From positions 2,393,501 through 2,457,500 of the forward strand of contig CANJKZ010000820.1 of the NCBI GenBank assembly GCA_947471745.1: a stretch of DNA of 64,000 nt, in the 5' to 3' direction. The translations under genes were made by a program, and so were the position numbers. Source of the DNA: Closterium sp. Naga37s-1. Taxonomy: Eukaryota; Streptophyta; Zygnematophyceae; Desmidiales; Closteriaceae. The notes below the pieces were generated by a model, which worked only from the letters and a program-made list of their open reading frames with translations, was not told where the DNA came from and did no database searches. Below are positions 11,401-24,570 of this stretch, piece by piece. The first letter of the stretch is position 1; each line of letters begins with the position of its first letter.

Positions 11401-13281
11401 GCTAGAAGCATGATAGAAAGGAAGTACGACATGAGTAGTTAGATGTGAAATTGTTGTAGTTGTTCGTGCAAGATTTATCAGTATAGTGAACAAAATGTTA
11501 ATTGTTAGGTTTTTGTAAGTGAACACCTGAAAGTAGTAAAGGTGTGCGCCTATAATAAGTACAAGCTCCAAACGGGGTGCACTAATAATCGAGCATCGGC
11601 CATAAGCGCCATGCTCTAGATAGAAGCGCCGGCGCCTTTAATCGGACGGCGCCTATATACGGGGGTACTTCGTAGGAACAAACTTTTAGCAAGATGGTAT
11701 GGAATGTCTAGGAAAGGGGCGGCAATGTCTAGGGCTTGTCTAGTGATAGTTCGCAAACAATGTCCAGGGAAAGTAAAAGGAGGGCACGAGATTTGTGCCG
11801 AACTCGACACTGGCATCTTCGTCTCTAAGCAGGAGCCTAGCATTACACTTCAGTGACACAATTAGCCGGGCCGCGTATACAGTAAAAAATAATGGGTTTA
11901 GCCTTGTGCCCTAACAACGAAACATGGCTGTAAGTAAAAGAGCTATCATGATGGCAAAGCCGTTACAGTAACGTGTGAACAGGGTAACCACCGCATTTAT
12001 GGAGATGAAATTCAGGGTGTCGGGTCAGTTTATAGGGTACCAACATCAGGGTAAACGCCATGAGCACTGTTTATGACAACGTGAGACATTTCTGATAGTG
12101 GCTTTTCCGGTTAGAACATGCACAAGATTTGAATCTCAGTCCTAAACAACATTGAGAAAAATCGAAAGAGGCAAGGACAAGCTATCGCACAGCAAGGGCA
12201 CGTCTAGGCCAGGTCACACGCAGGGATGCGATAGGTTGGCGGCTAAATGTGCGAAGCGACAGCTAGGCTTCAGTGCAGCCAAGTGCGCAGTCCCCTCGCG
12301 AGGTGTAACCGGCGGAATGGGTACCGCAGCGACCGCAGACAGAGTGGGCGACATGCATTTCACCCCGTCTTCGGAGATACAATCTGGCTGGCGCAGCGGA
12401 AAGAGCATACGCGCTTCTCGAAAGGACCATGCTTAGATGAAGATCGGGAATTAAACCTGCGCAAACCGCATAAAAAACATTGGTGAAAGATTGCTGACAA
12501 GCATCAATTAGGCGCAAACAAGTAACACGACGAGCAACTTCACTGTGCAGCAATACTTACAATTTCAGCTGAAGAAACAAACATGGCCTTGATGAAACGC
12601 GCAACGGTGTTTGCGTGCCGTCTCGTGCGCCAAAAGCGGACAGACAGAATAATCTGCTAGAGGGGGCGACGTGGAAAAGGGAATAGGGGAATGGGCTGGG
12701 CGGTGAGTTAGTAACGTGGCTTATCGAAAATCGAAGGAACAGCAGGACACAAAGCCACGAGTTTGGTAGGGGCAAGCAACCACCGAAGCACAAATGCGAC
12801 AGAATGCTTGATAAGGGGCACCTTTGAAGGTCGAGGTGGCCCCTCCCTTCACTTCCCAGGTTCCCAGGTCTGGATGTGGTGCCAGCTGTGCCAGCATAGA
12901 ACGTATGGGGCTATCGCATAGGCTGTGCCAGCATAGGCTAGCACGTAAGGTGTGATCGAAGTGGTTACTGCTGTTCAGGATTGCTAGTCGCAAATTCCCA
13001 ACACACGTGCTTCATATGCGCTAGAAAGAGGCATCGTGTCTGAGGGAGGGTTCGGAATGACGTGTCAATTTCCTTTTGATGAGGTTACCCGTTACTGAGT
13101 GACTGCATATGTTATGATTTGTACTAAACAGAGTGCGCGGAAGACGTTATAAAAAGGATGAATTGCGGAATGCCGAGACAATGAATAAAGCAGGCATAGG
13201 GTGAATACGTGCTAGGCGTGGACCTCGGGACGTGCATGGGTTGGATGTGTCGCGATTGGTGCGGAGCGACTCGACAGTGGT
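11401..13281. other. Intergenic, no gene recognised
   Basis: AT-richer sequence than the flanks, without a convincing gene. Only short unconserved open frames occur. A short direct repeat (GCTGTGCCAGCATA) is present near 12885-12935. No RNA gene could be supported. Confidence 0.5.
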
Positions 13282-13377
13282 TCGAGCCGAAGTGTAGGCC
13301 GAACCTGAAACTGACGCGAAGCGCTCGTGATTGTACGCCCTAGGAGCAGACTCAGTCATGAATAGCCATATTCATTA
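13282..13377 (-). repeat. LTR-start fragment related to element F
   Basis: About 96 bp closely resemble 50045-50144, the beginning of the 5' LTR of element F read on the minus strand. Shared words include GAACCTGAAACTGACGCGAA and TGTACGCCCTAG, and both end ATATTCATTACA. Similarity stops abruptly to the left, so it is a partial copy. Confidence 0.65.
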
Positions 13378-14636
13378 CACTCTCCCACCTTCTAGATAAG
13401 GTCCCCTTGTAGGTAGGCGAGTCTTGCGGTAGCGTGAGAATTGCAGATCTCCGGTTGAAACTGATCTAACGGTGTAGAAGGCGTTGACTGTTGAGTTGAC
13501 GCGAGGACCAGTTGACTGGGCGAATTTGAAAAGAGTTGGAATGTCAACCGTTGATCTTGATCGGATAGTTGTCGTCGAACTGTCGAACTGAACTCTGCGG
13601 ATGAATGTGAGTCGGATGTCGCGAATGCAAATCAGACGGTAGAGATGAACGCGATGTTGGCGGGAAGTTTGACACGATGTCGGAGGTCGATGAGCAGAAT
13701 ACCGTTAATGTCGATGAAATTGATCGCGAACGTTCATCGTGCTGGCAGGGTCTGACGAGGCTGTCAGAAAACTGTCAAGTAAAGTGCGAAAATTACTCTT
13801 TCTCCACCCCCTTAGAAGAGAAGGGTAGACCACCAGTGTAGTAGAGCTACGCGGGCAGAAACTCCAACCATCCTGTATGCCGGGGGTGATTCGAAGTACT
13901 AAGTGTTATGAACCCTGTCGAAATGTTAGCAGATGCACTGTCAGAAATTGTCGGTGGCGAAATATCACTACGGAAGAACTCTGAAAGATAACCTGGGTAA
14001 ACTCTGTCGAAGCCCAACTGTATCTGAATGTCGCGACTACTGCAGCATCCCCAGCTGGCAGCATCTGCTATCCGAAAATCGTTGCTGTTGTCTTGTTGCT
14101 GTGGAAGAATCGAAATCCTCGATTGCTGCACTATCTCCAGTTGTCAGCAGCTGCCGCTTGCATTAACTCCGCTTTGTCGCTTGTTGAACATGTTAACATT
14201 GTCGTCGGTAGCGGAACTGCGAAGGTACTGTCCTGAAAATCTTCGGTCGTGACTCCGGATCGTGCAGGTTCGTCGTCGAAGACCGTCGCGAAAATAGCGA
14301 AAACGTTGTAGCGCATCAGCGACGCTCGGCGAGAGGGGCGGATCACATAACTGACCGAGTGTCAGTCTTGAAAACTCTGTTGAAAACGCAAACTCAGGTT
14401 CTTAAGACGTCAGCACCTCCGACGACCTTGTCGTGGCACGCTGAGGCATCTGTCGTGATTCTCCGAAAACTCCCGGGCGAAGGCGAAAAACAGCTGTTGC
14501 TAAACCTCCCCCTGACCTCGCCAACATATTTTCAAAATTGAACTTGGACTGCCGATGACGTCAGCTAACTCGGCGACGTTGTCGTGACTCGCCAAGAACC
14601 TCCGTGCATGGGCGAAATCAGTTGTCGCCTTCTCCA
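13378..14636. other. Intergenic, no gene recognised
   Basis: No coding region is supported. The block is dense in GTCGAA/GTCGTG-like words and includes two imperfect copies of a ~90-bp segment starting GACGTCAGC (about 14407 and 14556). Similar texture continues on the other side of element B (19197-20450), so B was inserted into it. Confidence 0.45.
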
Positions 14637-14757
14637 TGTTAAACATATATGCTGCATGTTGTGTAGGCTGAAGTGGGGTAGCCCATATGGGGTACAACCC
14701 AATTAGTTGTACTCCTGCATGCTGCTAGTTCAGCCATTCTCGTTCATTCTGCTGACA
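14637..14757 (+). repeat. 5' LTR of element B
   Basis: 121-bp LTR ending TTCTGCTGACA, next to the primer-binding-like site. It aligns with the 131-bp right LTR with several differences. Confidence 0.85.
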
Positions 14758-14829
14758 TGGTTTCAGAGCAGGTCCTAACCTAGGACTGTTTTTTTTAGGG
14801 CCCACCGAACCGCGCTACCCCACGAGTCG

Positions 14830-15335
14830 CCCCGCGCTGTTAGCGCCGCGCCACCCTGCCCTGCGTCGCACTGCCCACGCACGCCCTGCCCGCGCGCTGC
14901 TCGCCGCCGCGCGCTCTGCCCTGCCCGCGCGCCGCTCGCCGCCGCGCCGCGCGCCCTGCCCGCGCGCTGCTCGCCGCCGCGCCGCGCCGCTCTGCCCGCG
15001 CGCTGCTTGCCGCCGCGCGCCCTGCCCTGCCCGCGCGCGGCTCGCTGCCGCGCGCCCTGCCTTGCCCGCGCGCCGCTCGCTGCCGCGCCGCGCCGCTCTG
15101 CCCGCACGCTGCCCGCCGCCGCGCGCCCTGCCTTGTCCGCGCGCTGCCGGCCGCCGCGCCACCCTGCCTGAGCGCCGCTCACAGCCGCGCCGCCCTGCCC
15201 TGCCCGCGTGCCGCCCTGCCCTTCCCGCGTGCCTCCCTGCCCTGATCTGCCTGTGCACCGCCCTGCTGGCCGCCGCCCTGCCCTGCCCTGCCTGCGTGCT
15301 GCCCTGCTGCTAGCGCGCCCTACTGCTCTGCCCGC
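14830..15335. repeat. GC-rich leader repeat of element B
   Basis: Tandem units of roughly 20-30 bp such as CTGCCCGCGCGCTGCTCGCC and CCGCCGCGCGCCCTGCC fill the leader between the primer-binding site and the gag start. They create long open frames on both strands that are not genes. Confidence 0.85.
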
Positions 15336-18300
15336 TATGGCAACTCTAAGCGTCCTCACCTTCGATCCAGAGGGCCGCCCGATAGAGTTCGATGCGTGGC
15401 TCGATGACTTACAGCTGTACTTACTAAGCGACTCTAGGAACGGTGTTTCACTGTTTGACCTCACGTCTGGAGCCTCTCTCGCCCCTGCCGCCACAACTGA
15501 CAGTGCGACTCGCTCACAGTGGCTTACCCGTGACGCTGCTGCTCGCCTAGCCGTTCGCAACCACCTGCCGTTAGCCGAACGCGCTCATTTTGGCCAGCAC
15601 AAGATTGCTAGAGCTCTGTACGACACTGTAGTCGCTCATTACTCCTCCCCGGCCACTGCTGCTTTAGGCTGCCGCCTACTGCCCTACCTGTTCCCTGAGC
15701 TGTCCGCCTTTGCCACAGTCGCCGACCTCGTCACTCACCTTCACACTAGTGACACTCGCTACCGCGCAGCGCTTCCCGCCGAGTTTCTAGCCAAGAACCC
15801 GCCTCCCATGTACATCACTCTCTACTTCATAGTCACCCGCCTCCCTGACTCTCTTAGCGCAGTCAGGGACCTCCTTCTCGCCTCGCCCTTGACCCCACAG
15901 ACCTCACTGTCGACCTGCTCGAGAAGCACCTCCTTGCAGCTGAGACCAGCATAGTCGCTGTAGGCGCTTCTCGTGGCACTCCTCGCACTCCCTTCTTTGA
16001 GGGGTGTTCGCCCTCCCCCCTTGTCCCCTCAGTCGCCTCTGCTGCAGCTGTTGACTACCTTCGTGCTGAGGAGGTAGGAGCTGCGTCTGCCCCTCGTGGG
16101 AGGCGCCGCAGCGGCAGGGGCAGGGGAGGCAGGGGCGGTGGGGGTGGCAGAGGTGGAGGCGGTGGTGGGGGCGGTGGAGGCGGTGGAGGTGGCGGTGGTG
16201 GCGGAGGGAGTGGTGGTGGGGGTGGAGGCGTAGGTGGCGGCGGTGGTGGCGACAGTGGGAGTGGTGGCGGCGGCAGTGTGAGTGGAGGCGGCGGTAGTGG
16301 TGGCGGTCGGGGTGGTACCAGCCAGAGGGGAGGCCTTGGCGGTGGTCAGAGGCAGCAGCAGCAGCGTCAGCGTGAGACCCCTTCGCCTAAGGAGCTACGT
16401 GAGTGGCTTGCTCAGCGTGGGGCGGCAGGGGGTAGTGGTCACTGCCCGTATGTCATTCGCACAGGTGACCGCTCTGGTTAGACATGTGGGAAGCTTCACA
16501 CCCAGTACCGCTGCTTCTCTCGTCTTGACGACGCCTTTCAAGCAGAGTTTCCCGACGCGGCTCAGCTCCCCCGCTGGGCAGAGCTGCTTAGGCAGGGTGT
16601 GGATATCTTTGCTCTTGATTATGATGCTATCCTTGCTGCCATGTATGCATTGACTGTTAGTGCTGAGGGTGACTGTTACCTGTGTATGCCGCCAGACCCA
16701 GGTATAGAGGCTGCTACTCTAGGTGCTAGCGAGTCTGCTCTCTCTGGTACTGCGTCTGCTGTGGCCTTGCACACCTTCACGCTTGACTCAGGTGCTTCCC
16801 GCTGTTTCTTTCGCGACAGTACCACAGTCACACCGCTCCCTGCACCTGTTGCTGTCTCTCTGGCTGACCCCTCTGGGGGCCCAGTCCTTGCACGTTCCTC
16901 CACTGTTCTCCCGTGTCCGGCGGTTCCGTCTGGCTCACTGTCAGGTCTTAACCTCCCCTCGTTCTCTACGAACTTGGTGAGCAACGCCGTCCTTCAGGAT
17001 GAGTGGGTTGATACCTTCACCCCTGGAGGACAGCGTGTGGCGATCTGTACGGGTTCCCGGACAGGCCGGGACCTGGCCACGTTCACCCGTCAGCCTGGGT
17101 CGAGTCTGTACACACTGACTACTGCGCCTCCTCAGGTAGCTGCGTCTGCATCATGTCAGCTAGCGGCCCCCTGCTCGTGCCGCGCCCTGTCGCACCAGAA
17201 GCTCCTTTGGCACCACCGCCTTGGTCACCCATCCGTGGCACGCCTCCGTGGCATGCACTCCCGTCTCCTTGTCTCTGGTCTTCCCAGGTCTCTGCCTCCC
17301 AGGTCTTAGTGGCAGTCAGCCATGGACGCAAAGATGGCATCCTGCAAGTCCACAGGCACTTACGTCGACGAGGTTCCCCCACCTGGGGCGAACATCGTCA
17401 GTGGCATGTGGATTTTCAGGGTGAAGCGGCCGCCGGGTTCTCCACCTGTCTTCAAGGCGCGTTACGTTGCACGAGGCTTCAGTCAGCGACAGGGAGTTGA
17501 TTTCTTCCAGACCTTCTCCCCTACCCCGAAGATGACCAGTCGTCGGGTTCTGCTGCACGTCGCCGCTCAGCGTGACTACGAGCTTCACTCTCTTGACTTC
17601 AGCACAGCTTTCTTACTGGGCAGCCTGCACGAGGAGATCTGGCTGCGCCGCCCACCTGGCTTCACTGGGTCGTTTCCTGCAGGTACCCAGTGGAGCCTCC
17701 GGCGGCCAGTCTACGGTCTCCGCCATGCACCTCGCGAGTGGCACGACACACCGAGGACGACGCATGCGGCTCTTGGGTTTGCTCCTTCTACTGCTGACCC
17801 GTCGCTGTTTCTACGCACCGACACTTCGCTGCCGCCGTTCTACATCCTTGTGTACGTCGACGACTTGGTCTTTGCCACTGCTGACACTGCTGGACTGGCC
17901 CACGTGAAGTCGGAGCTGCAGAAGAGACACACGTGCACAGACCTGGGTGAGCTGCGCAGCTATCTTGGCTTGCAGATCACCCGGGACATGGCACGGCGCA
18001 CCATTACCTTGACTCAGTCACACATGGTGCAGCAGGTCCTTCAGCGCTTCGACTTCCAGTACTCCTCGCCACAGTCCACTCCTCTGCCTACCAGTCACTC
18101 GCTCTCAGCTCCACCTTCGGACGAGTCCGTAGAGCCGAGTGGCCCGTATCCAGAGCTTGTGGGCTGCCTCACGTACCTGATGACCTGCACTCGACCTGAC
18201 CTAGCCTACCCTCTTAGCATCCTGCCACGCTACGTTGCGCCCGGGAGTCACCGACCAGAGCACTGGAAGGCCGCTAAGAGGGTGTTGCGCTACTTGTGCA

Positions 18301-19065
18301 GTACGTCGGGCATGGGGCTCGTGCTTGCAGGACGGGCTCGAGTTGTCCTCACTGGACACGCAGACGCTTCTTGGGTTGACGACTTGGCTACGCAGCGGTC
18401 GTCACAGGGTTACACCTTCAGCCTTGGCTCCGGCTCTGTTTCTTGGCAGTCTACCCGCTCGTCTTCTGTTCTCAGTTCCAGTTGTGAGGCTGAGATCTAC
18501 GCAGGGGCCATGGCTGCACAGGAGTTACGCTGGCTCACCTACCTGCTGACCGACTTGGGAGAGGCGCCTCGTTCGCCTCCAGTTCTGTACGTCGACAACA
18601 AGGCCATGATTGTCTTGTGTCAGGAGCACAGACTGGAGCACAGGATGAAGCACATCGCTCTGCGTTACTTCCTTGCTTGAGAGTTGCAGCAGCGTGGACA
18701 GCTTCGTCTTTCTTACGTGGCCTCTTGGGCCAACACTGCTGATATCTTCACCAAGGCACTTCAGCCTTGTGATCATCAGCGTTTCTGTACTGTTCTAGGC
18801 CTTGTGCCTACTTGGCCTCACTTGCTCACGTCTTAACTTTGCTTGTACAGTGATCTATATGCTTATACCTGCATGCTTACACTTGCTAGGTTTTGATCAC
18901 TGTACTGCATGTTCTGCTTTATATAACTCTGCATGTGAACTGGCCTTGTGGCCATTTGGTTGTGCTCAGAGTGTGTGGTGCCTTCGTGATCCACTCTGAG
19001 CTTGCTTCGCTTTTCTTGACTGGTCTTGTGACCTCTTGTTCTCCCCAACTTTGCCTATGGGGGTG

Positions 19066-19196
19066 TGTCAAACATATATGTTGCATGTTGTGTAGGCTGT
19101 AGTGGGGTAGCCCATATGGGGTACATCCCAATTAGGGTTTGCTACTTGTACTCCTGCATGCTGCTAGTTCATCCATTCTCGTTCATTCTGCTGACA
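19066..19196 (+). repeat. 3' LTR of element B
   Basis: 131 bp from TGTCAAACAT to TGCTGACA, preceded by TGCCTATGGGGGTG. Confidence 0.85.
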
Positions 19197-20617
19197 CTCC
19201 CCCCACCTGTAGCACAATTTTCTCCCGGTGTTGTCGCTGGTACCCCCGAACAGCTTCCGAATTGTACGGCTACTCTTTTAACGACGAGTTTTTTTCGCGC
19301 GCTTAATCAAGTACTGCTGAAACTCCGCCGTTGGCACGGATGCTGTCGACGACCCCGCCGACTCCGTTAAGACTCGTCCTCGGAACTGCTCACGGTACCC
19401 GCAAATGTCGGAAATTAACACACCACGTAAACCTTCGTCGCCCGCGGGTTGTCATCCGAAAGAACCGTGTTTCTAGCACGCCCACCCGGTCACCATTTTT
19501 TTCGTGCGGTTAACCACTCAAGCGACCCACCAACAGGAGGTGCTTTTCCGGCGTGGAACCCAGTACTTATGGGTCTTCCGAGACCAATTTTCACGGACCC
19601 TAGCGCGCATCAACGCTGCAGATCTCGCCGTAGAACTCCCCCAGGTAATCTCCTGAAGTACACCGGAAATCGCTTAAACAATTGGCGAGCAGGCGTTCAC
19701 CCGTCTCCCACCGTCGAAATGTAGCCCGTAAGTTGTGGTTGCAGCAACAGTCCCGAAGTCATTTTCCGCCTTGTAGCCCCGACGTTTCCACCGTCCACCA
19801 TGGTACTCCGACGTTCACCCGGCATACCCGTCGAAATTACTGAGCAGATCCCATGTATCCTTGGCAATGCACCCCTCGCCGTGCTTCCATGTGTGGAACT
19901 TCTGACCCTTTCGGCATCCACCGAGTAGACTCCGAAATTCACGGTGGAGATGTGCACGGGCTCAACCTATCACTCAGGAAACGTGTTGGATCACCCACAA
20001 CTTTCCCTCCATTTTTTTTGTCTTCACCCCTCGACAATTTCGCTTGCCGCCGTTCACCCACCGTCCGCTTTTGTCGGATGAGGTATTCTCTGTGTTGCCC
20101 GCAATTTTTCTGACGTTCGGTGAAGGCGCGAACGCTATTGAGTCGGAGCGAGTTTATCATATCAAACTCCCAGCCAGCCGCTTCACTCCCCACCGTGCCT
20201 ATCGCGTTTAAAACTTCGCATCTTCGTTAACTCCGTCTTCACCGCTACACCTTCGTCGGGTAGACTTGTTGAATTAGGAGAAACCACCGCAAACTGCCAC
20301 AACTTCTTCAGTCCCAAATTTTTCGGCAGGGTAAACGCTGCCGATGATCCGTTTTTGTCGGTGCCGAAACAGTGTCGCGCCACTCCACGCGTCAATTCAA
20401 AACCTTTTCTTTACGCCCAACTGTCGAACTTGTTGACTACTATATGGGATCTAGACGCTCTTAACACACCTTTAAATCACACTAGGTATCCCCACGGGGT
20501 CACCTCCAAGGGTCCTTGGGTGCCTGGTAGAACCAGCCCCTATCCAAGGGTCCGTGTTTGTAGAGGGATTCCCTAAGTATGAAAACCGTCGTGTGTTCTT
20601 AGAGCATTCCCAAACTC
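19197..20617. other. Intergenic, no gene recognised
   Basis: Decayed sequence with scattered CACCGTCGAAAT, CGTTCACCC and similar words, continuing the texture of the block left of element B. No supported gene or RNA. Confidence 0.45.
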
Positions 20618-20777
20618 AGGGTACATTCTTGCCTCGTGTCTGGCATCAGGTCATCCGCCCTTGGAGGCTCGGAAGACCCGAAGTGGCTCGAAATAGGGGC
20701 AAATAAACTTGGGAAGAGGCGAATCAGAGACTAAGGGCGGATGACCTGATGTCAGACACGAGGCAAGAATGTACCCT
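20618..20777. repeat. 45-bp near-perfect inverted repeat
   Basis: Arms 20618-20662 and 20733-20777 are reverse complements at 44 of 45 positions, separated by 70 bp. The outer end of each arm is AGGGTACATTC. The structure resembles a small foldback or MITE-like insertion, but no target duplication could be recognised, so its class is open. Confidence 0.85.
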
Positions 20778-21284
20778 CATATGGGGAAGCGTTGACGATT
20801 GATTGGTACGTGTGCAGAAAATTCTCCTCGTGTCAATACGTCGATAGAGAATATTTTCACTCGTCAAAGTGTTGCACAAAAGGTTGATTACAATCAAACA
20901 CAAGCACATATTTATAGAACTACTAATGCACGAGCAAAGCAAACACAAGGCAAACATTAAACAGTTATAAAACAGTCATCTAGGACTTCGCCATGTTGTC
21001 TTAGAAAAACGGTTGTCAAACTTGAGCTCCATTTGGCTTGATCCGCTTCCTTAGAATAACTAATTTCAAATGACACTTCATCCAAACGCCCCTGCTGACT
21101 CCCTTCGCGAGCACTCATGAATTCCCGTTAACATTCATGAAGCCTCGTGTGGGAAAACCGTTTTCCCGTTGTAAAACGGAATTGACTGCTTTGTACCTGA
21201 AACGAATTTGTCTCGCTAGGCGCGCGACTTTCCAGCGAAGTATCCTGTTCGCCACGTCACAAAAGTCAAAGCTCGAGATTCAGT
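20778..21284. other. Intergenic, no gene recognised
   Basis: AT-rich stretch without coding support. It includes words such as CACTCATGAA and ATTCATGAAG that recur in the short-repeat block at 29495-29650 on the far side of element C. Confidence 0.4.
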
Positions 21285-21334
21285 TATCTCTCAACGGAAT
21301 CGAGGGTGACGCTCCGTTTTGCCTGGGATGACGC

Positions 21335-21464
21335 TGTGAATCAAGAAAAACAGGAATGAAATGACTAAGGGAAAGTTGGGTACAAATGCAAACCCTAGGA
21401 AAACTGTACCCCATATGTGCTACCCCACTATAGCCTACAGTAGCTATGTCATATAAATCTGACA
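21335..21464 (-). repeat. 3' LTR of element C
   Basis: 130 bp. On the minus strand it begins TGTCAGATTT and ends TTGATTCACA, and the motif TATGGGGGTG lies just before it. Confidence 0.95.
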
Positions 21465-24299
21465 CACCCCCATAGGCAAAGTGGGGGAGAACAAGGGGTC
21501 ACAAGACCAGTCAAGCAAAGCAAAGCAAGCTCAGGGTGGATCACAAAGTCACCACACATTCCGAGCACAAGTTCAAGGCCACAAGGCCAGTTCACATGCA
21601 GGATTACATATATATATAAGGCTAGACAAGCAAGAGCAGGTGTATATATATATGCAACCGTACAAACAAGGTCAAGGGGTGAGCAAGTGAGGCAAGGTAG
21701 GCACAAGACCCAGCTGAGTACAGAAGCGCTGATGATCACAAGGCGCAAGTGCCTTGGTGAAGATATCAGCAGTGTTGGCCTCAGAGGCCACGTACGCAAG
21801 CCGCAGCTGACCACGCTGCTGTAGCTCACGAGCAAGGAAGTAGCGGAGAGCAATGTGCTTCGTTCTGTGCTCCAGTCTCTGCTCTCGACACAAGGCCAGC
21901 ATGGCCTTGTTGTCTACGTACAGTACTGGAGGAGAACGAGGCGGCTCTCCGAGGTCAGTCAGCAGGTAGGTGAGCCAGCGAAGCTCCTGTGCAGCCATGG
22001 CCCCGGCGTAGATCTCAGCCTCACAACTGGAGCCGAGAACAGAAGACGAGCGGGTAGCCCGCCACGAAACAGAGCCGGAACCAAGGCTGAAGGTGTAACC
22101 CTGTGACGACCGCTGCGTAGCCTGGTCGTCAGCCCAAGAAGCGTCTGCGTGCCCAGTGAGGACCACTGGACTCTGCCCTCCAAGCACAAGCCCCATGCCC
22201 GACGTACTGCACAAGTAGCGCAACACCCTCTTCGCTGCAGCCATGTGCTCCGGTCTGTGTCTCCCAGGAGCAACATAGCGTGCAAGAATGCTAAGAGGGT
22301 ATGCAAGGTCAGGTCGTGTGCAGGTCATCAGGTACATGAGGCAGCCAACAAGCTCTGGGTACGGGCCACTCGACTCTACGGACTCATCCGAAGGCAGAGC
22401 TGAGAGCGAGTGGCGAGTAGGCAGAGGAGTGGCCTGAGGCGAGGAGTACGTGAAGCCGAAGCGCTGAAGGACCTGCTGCACCATGTGTGACTGAGTCAGG
22501 GTAATGGTGCGGCGTGCTCTGTCCCGGGTGATCTGCAAGCCAAGGTAGCTACGCAGTTCACCCAGGTCTGTGCACGTGTGTCTCTTCTGCAGCTCGGACT
22601 TCACGTGGGCGAGTCCAGCAGTGTCAGCTGTGGCGAAGACCAAGTCGTCGACGTACACGAGGATGTAGAACGGCGGCAAAGAAGTGTCGGTGCGCAGAAA
22701 CAGCGACGGGTCGGCAGTAGAGGGAGCAAACCCAAGAGCCGCAAGTGTAGTCCTCAGTGTGTCGTGCCACTCACGCGGTGCCTGGCGGAGACCGTAGACT
22801 GGCCGCCGGAGGCTCCACTGGGTGCCAGGAGGAAAGGACCCAGTGAAGCCAGGTGGGCGACGCAGCCAGATCTCCTCGTGCAGGCTGCCCTGCAAGAAAG
22901 CAGTGCTGAAGTCAAGAGAGTGCAGCTCGTAGTCGCGGTGAGCAGCTATGTGCAGCAGTACCCGAAGAGTGGTCATCTTCGGGGTGGGAGAGAAGGTCTG
23001 AAAGTAGTCAACTCCCTGCCGCTGACTGAAGCCACGAGCCACGTAACGCGCCTTGAAGACAGGCGGAGAACCCGGCGGCCGCTTCACCCTGAAAATCCAC
23101 ATGCCACTGACGATGTTCGCCCCAGGCGGGGGAACCTCGTCAACGTAGGTGCCTGTGGACTTCCAGGAAGCCATCTCTGCGTCCATAGCTGCCTGCCACT
23201 GAGAAGAGTAGGGACCCTCTATCGCCTCCGCGTAAGAGCGCGGAGTCGGGATGTCAAGTGCATCCGGGTCTCCCTCAGGGGTAAGCAGTACGGACACGAG
23301 ATGAGGTGAAGCAGCAGCCAAACACTGGAACTCCTCCTGCCTGTCCTCAAGGACGTCCGTGCCAAGGGCACACTCACCCCCGACGGACGGAGGACAGACA
23401 GACTCAGACTCAGCAACAAGACTAGCAGCGTAGTCTAGACGACAGCGAGCAGCAAAGTCGACGAGCTCAGTAACTAGGGCAGACGCAGCAGTGGACTCAA
23501 AGGAAGGGTCAGTGACAACAGTAGCAAGGAGACGCGTGACAGTAGGACTGGCAGCACGAAGAGAGTCCGACTCCGGGTCAGGAAGAGCAGGAAGAGAGGA
23601 CTCAGGAGGAGAAGGCAAAGGGGCACGCAGAGGAGCAGTGGACGGACGCAGAGACATCCGGTGCGTGCCAGGGACAGGAGGAGGACGCTGACGCGAACCA
23701 CGACCACTAGTGCGAGCAGCACGGACAGGCGACGCAGGGCGAGACGCAGGCTCACGACGCTCAGCAAGACCTCCAGTAGGACCAGTGTAGGGAGAAGGAG
23801 CGGGCAGTGGGGAGGCCGGCTGTAACTGTAACTGTGACGGGACAGGCTGTGGACACGCTAAGGGAGGAGGAGGACCAGTAGAAGGTGGGAGACCAAGAAC
23901 CTGCTGAAGGAGCGGAACGAAGTACGGCCGAGGCCGCGCGGCGACTCCAGACACAGCAGGGACAGCACCAGTACCCCCAGCGGCAGCACCAGCGCCAGCA
24001 ACACCTCCATCTCCAGTACCTCCAGCAGCACCAGTAGCACCCCCAGCAGGACCGCCTCCAGGACCGACAGCAGTAGCCTCAGCGCCAACACCTTCAGCAG
24101 CTCCAGCTCCAGTCGTACCCGCAGGCCCAGCAGCTCTAGTACTCCCAGTACGAGCACCTCCGGGACCCGCGGCACCAGCACCCTCAGCAGCCGAAGAACC
24201 TCCAGCTCCAGCAGCACGCCTCCAGCGCCGGGCAAACCACTCGCGCAGCTCCTGTGGAGAGAGTGGCTCCCGCCGAGACGAAGCACCCGGAGAACCTCC

Positions 24300-24570
24300 A
24301 GGCTCAGCACCGCCAGACGCCACACGAGCAGGCCCAGCTCCCTCAGGCTCCACACCCCCAGGCTCAGCACCTCCAGGCGTAGTACCCCCAGGCTCAGCAC
24401 CCCCAGGCTCAGCACCCCCAGTAGTAGCACCCCCAGGCTCAGCACCCCCAGGCTCAGGACCCCCAGTAGTAGCACCCTCAGGCTCAGCACCCCCAGGCGT
24501 AGCACCCACACGCTCAGCACCCCTAGAGTCAGCACCCCCAGGCTCAGCACCCTCAGCAGCACCAGAGTCA
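24300..24570 (-). repeat. 15-bp minisatellite in element C
   Basis: Units of GCTGAGCCTGGGGGT (as read on the minus strand) encode Gly-Gly-Ala-Glu-Pro-like pentapeptides in the spacer between integrase and reverse transcriptase. Copy number differs from the arrays in D (about 40200-40480) and E (about 54550-54800). Confidence 0.85.

Larger units (their letters stand above)
14637..19196 (+). mobile_element. Ty1/copia element B (broken, both LTRs)
   Basis: Short-LTR Ty1/copia element of 4.6 kb with LTRs at 14637-14757 and 19066-19196. The flanking pentamers are nearly equal (CTCCA and CTCCC). The primer-binding-like site TGGTTTCAGAGC follows the left LTR. Parts seen are a GC-rich repeat leader, a gag whose likely start is the ATG at 15337 (MATLSVLTFD), a glycine-rich stretch, an atypical Cys/His motif, protease (LDSGAS), GAG-pre-integrase (HHRLGHPS), reverse transcriptase (YVDD) and RNase H. 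An integrase core is not seen. It is broken at four or more places. LTR divergence makes it clearly older than C and E. Confidence 0.9.

Noticed and set aside
12384-12465. Possible tRNA or tRNA-derived SINE head (TGGCGCAGCGG resembles an A box)
   Set aside because: The anticodon stem does not pair and the expected B box is poor, so no tRNA or SINE can be supported.
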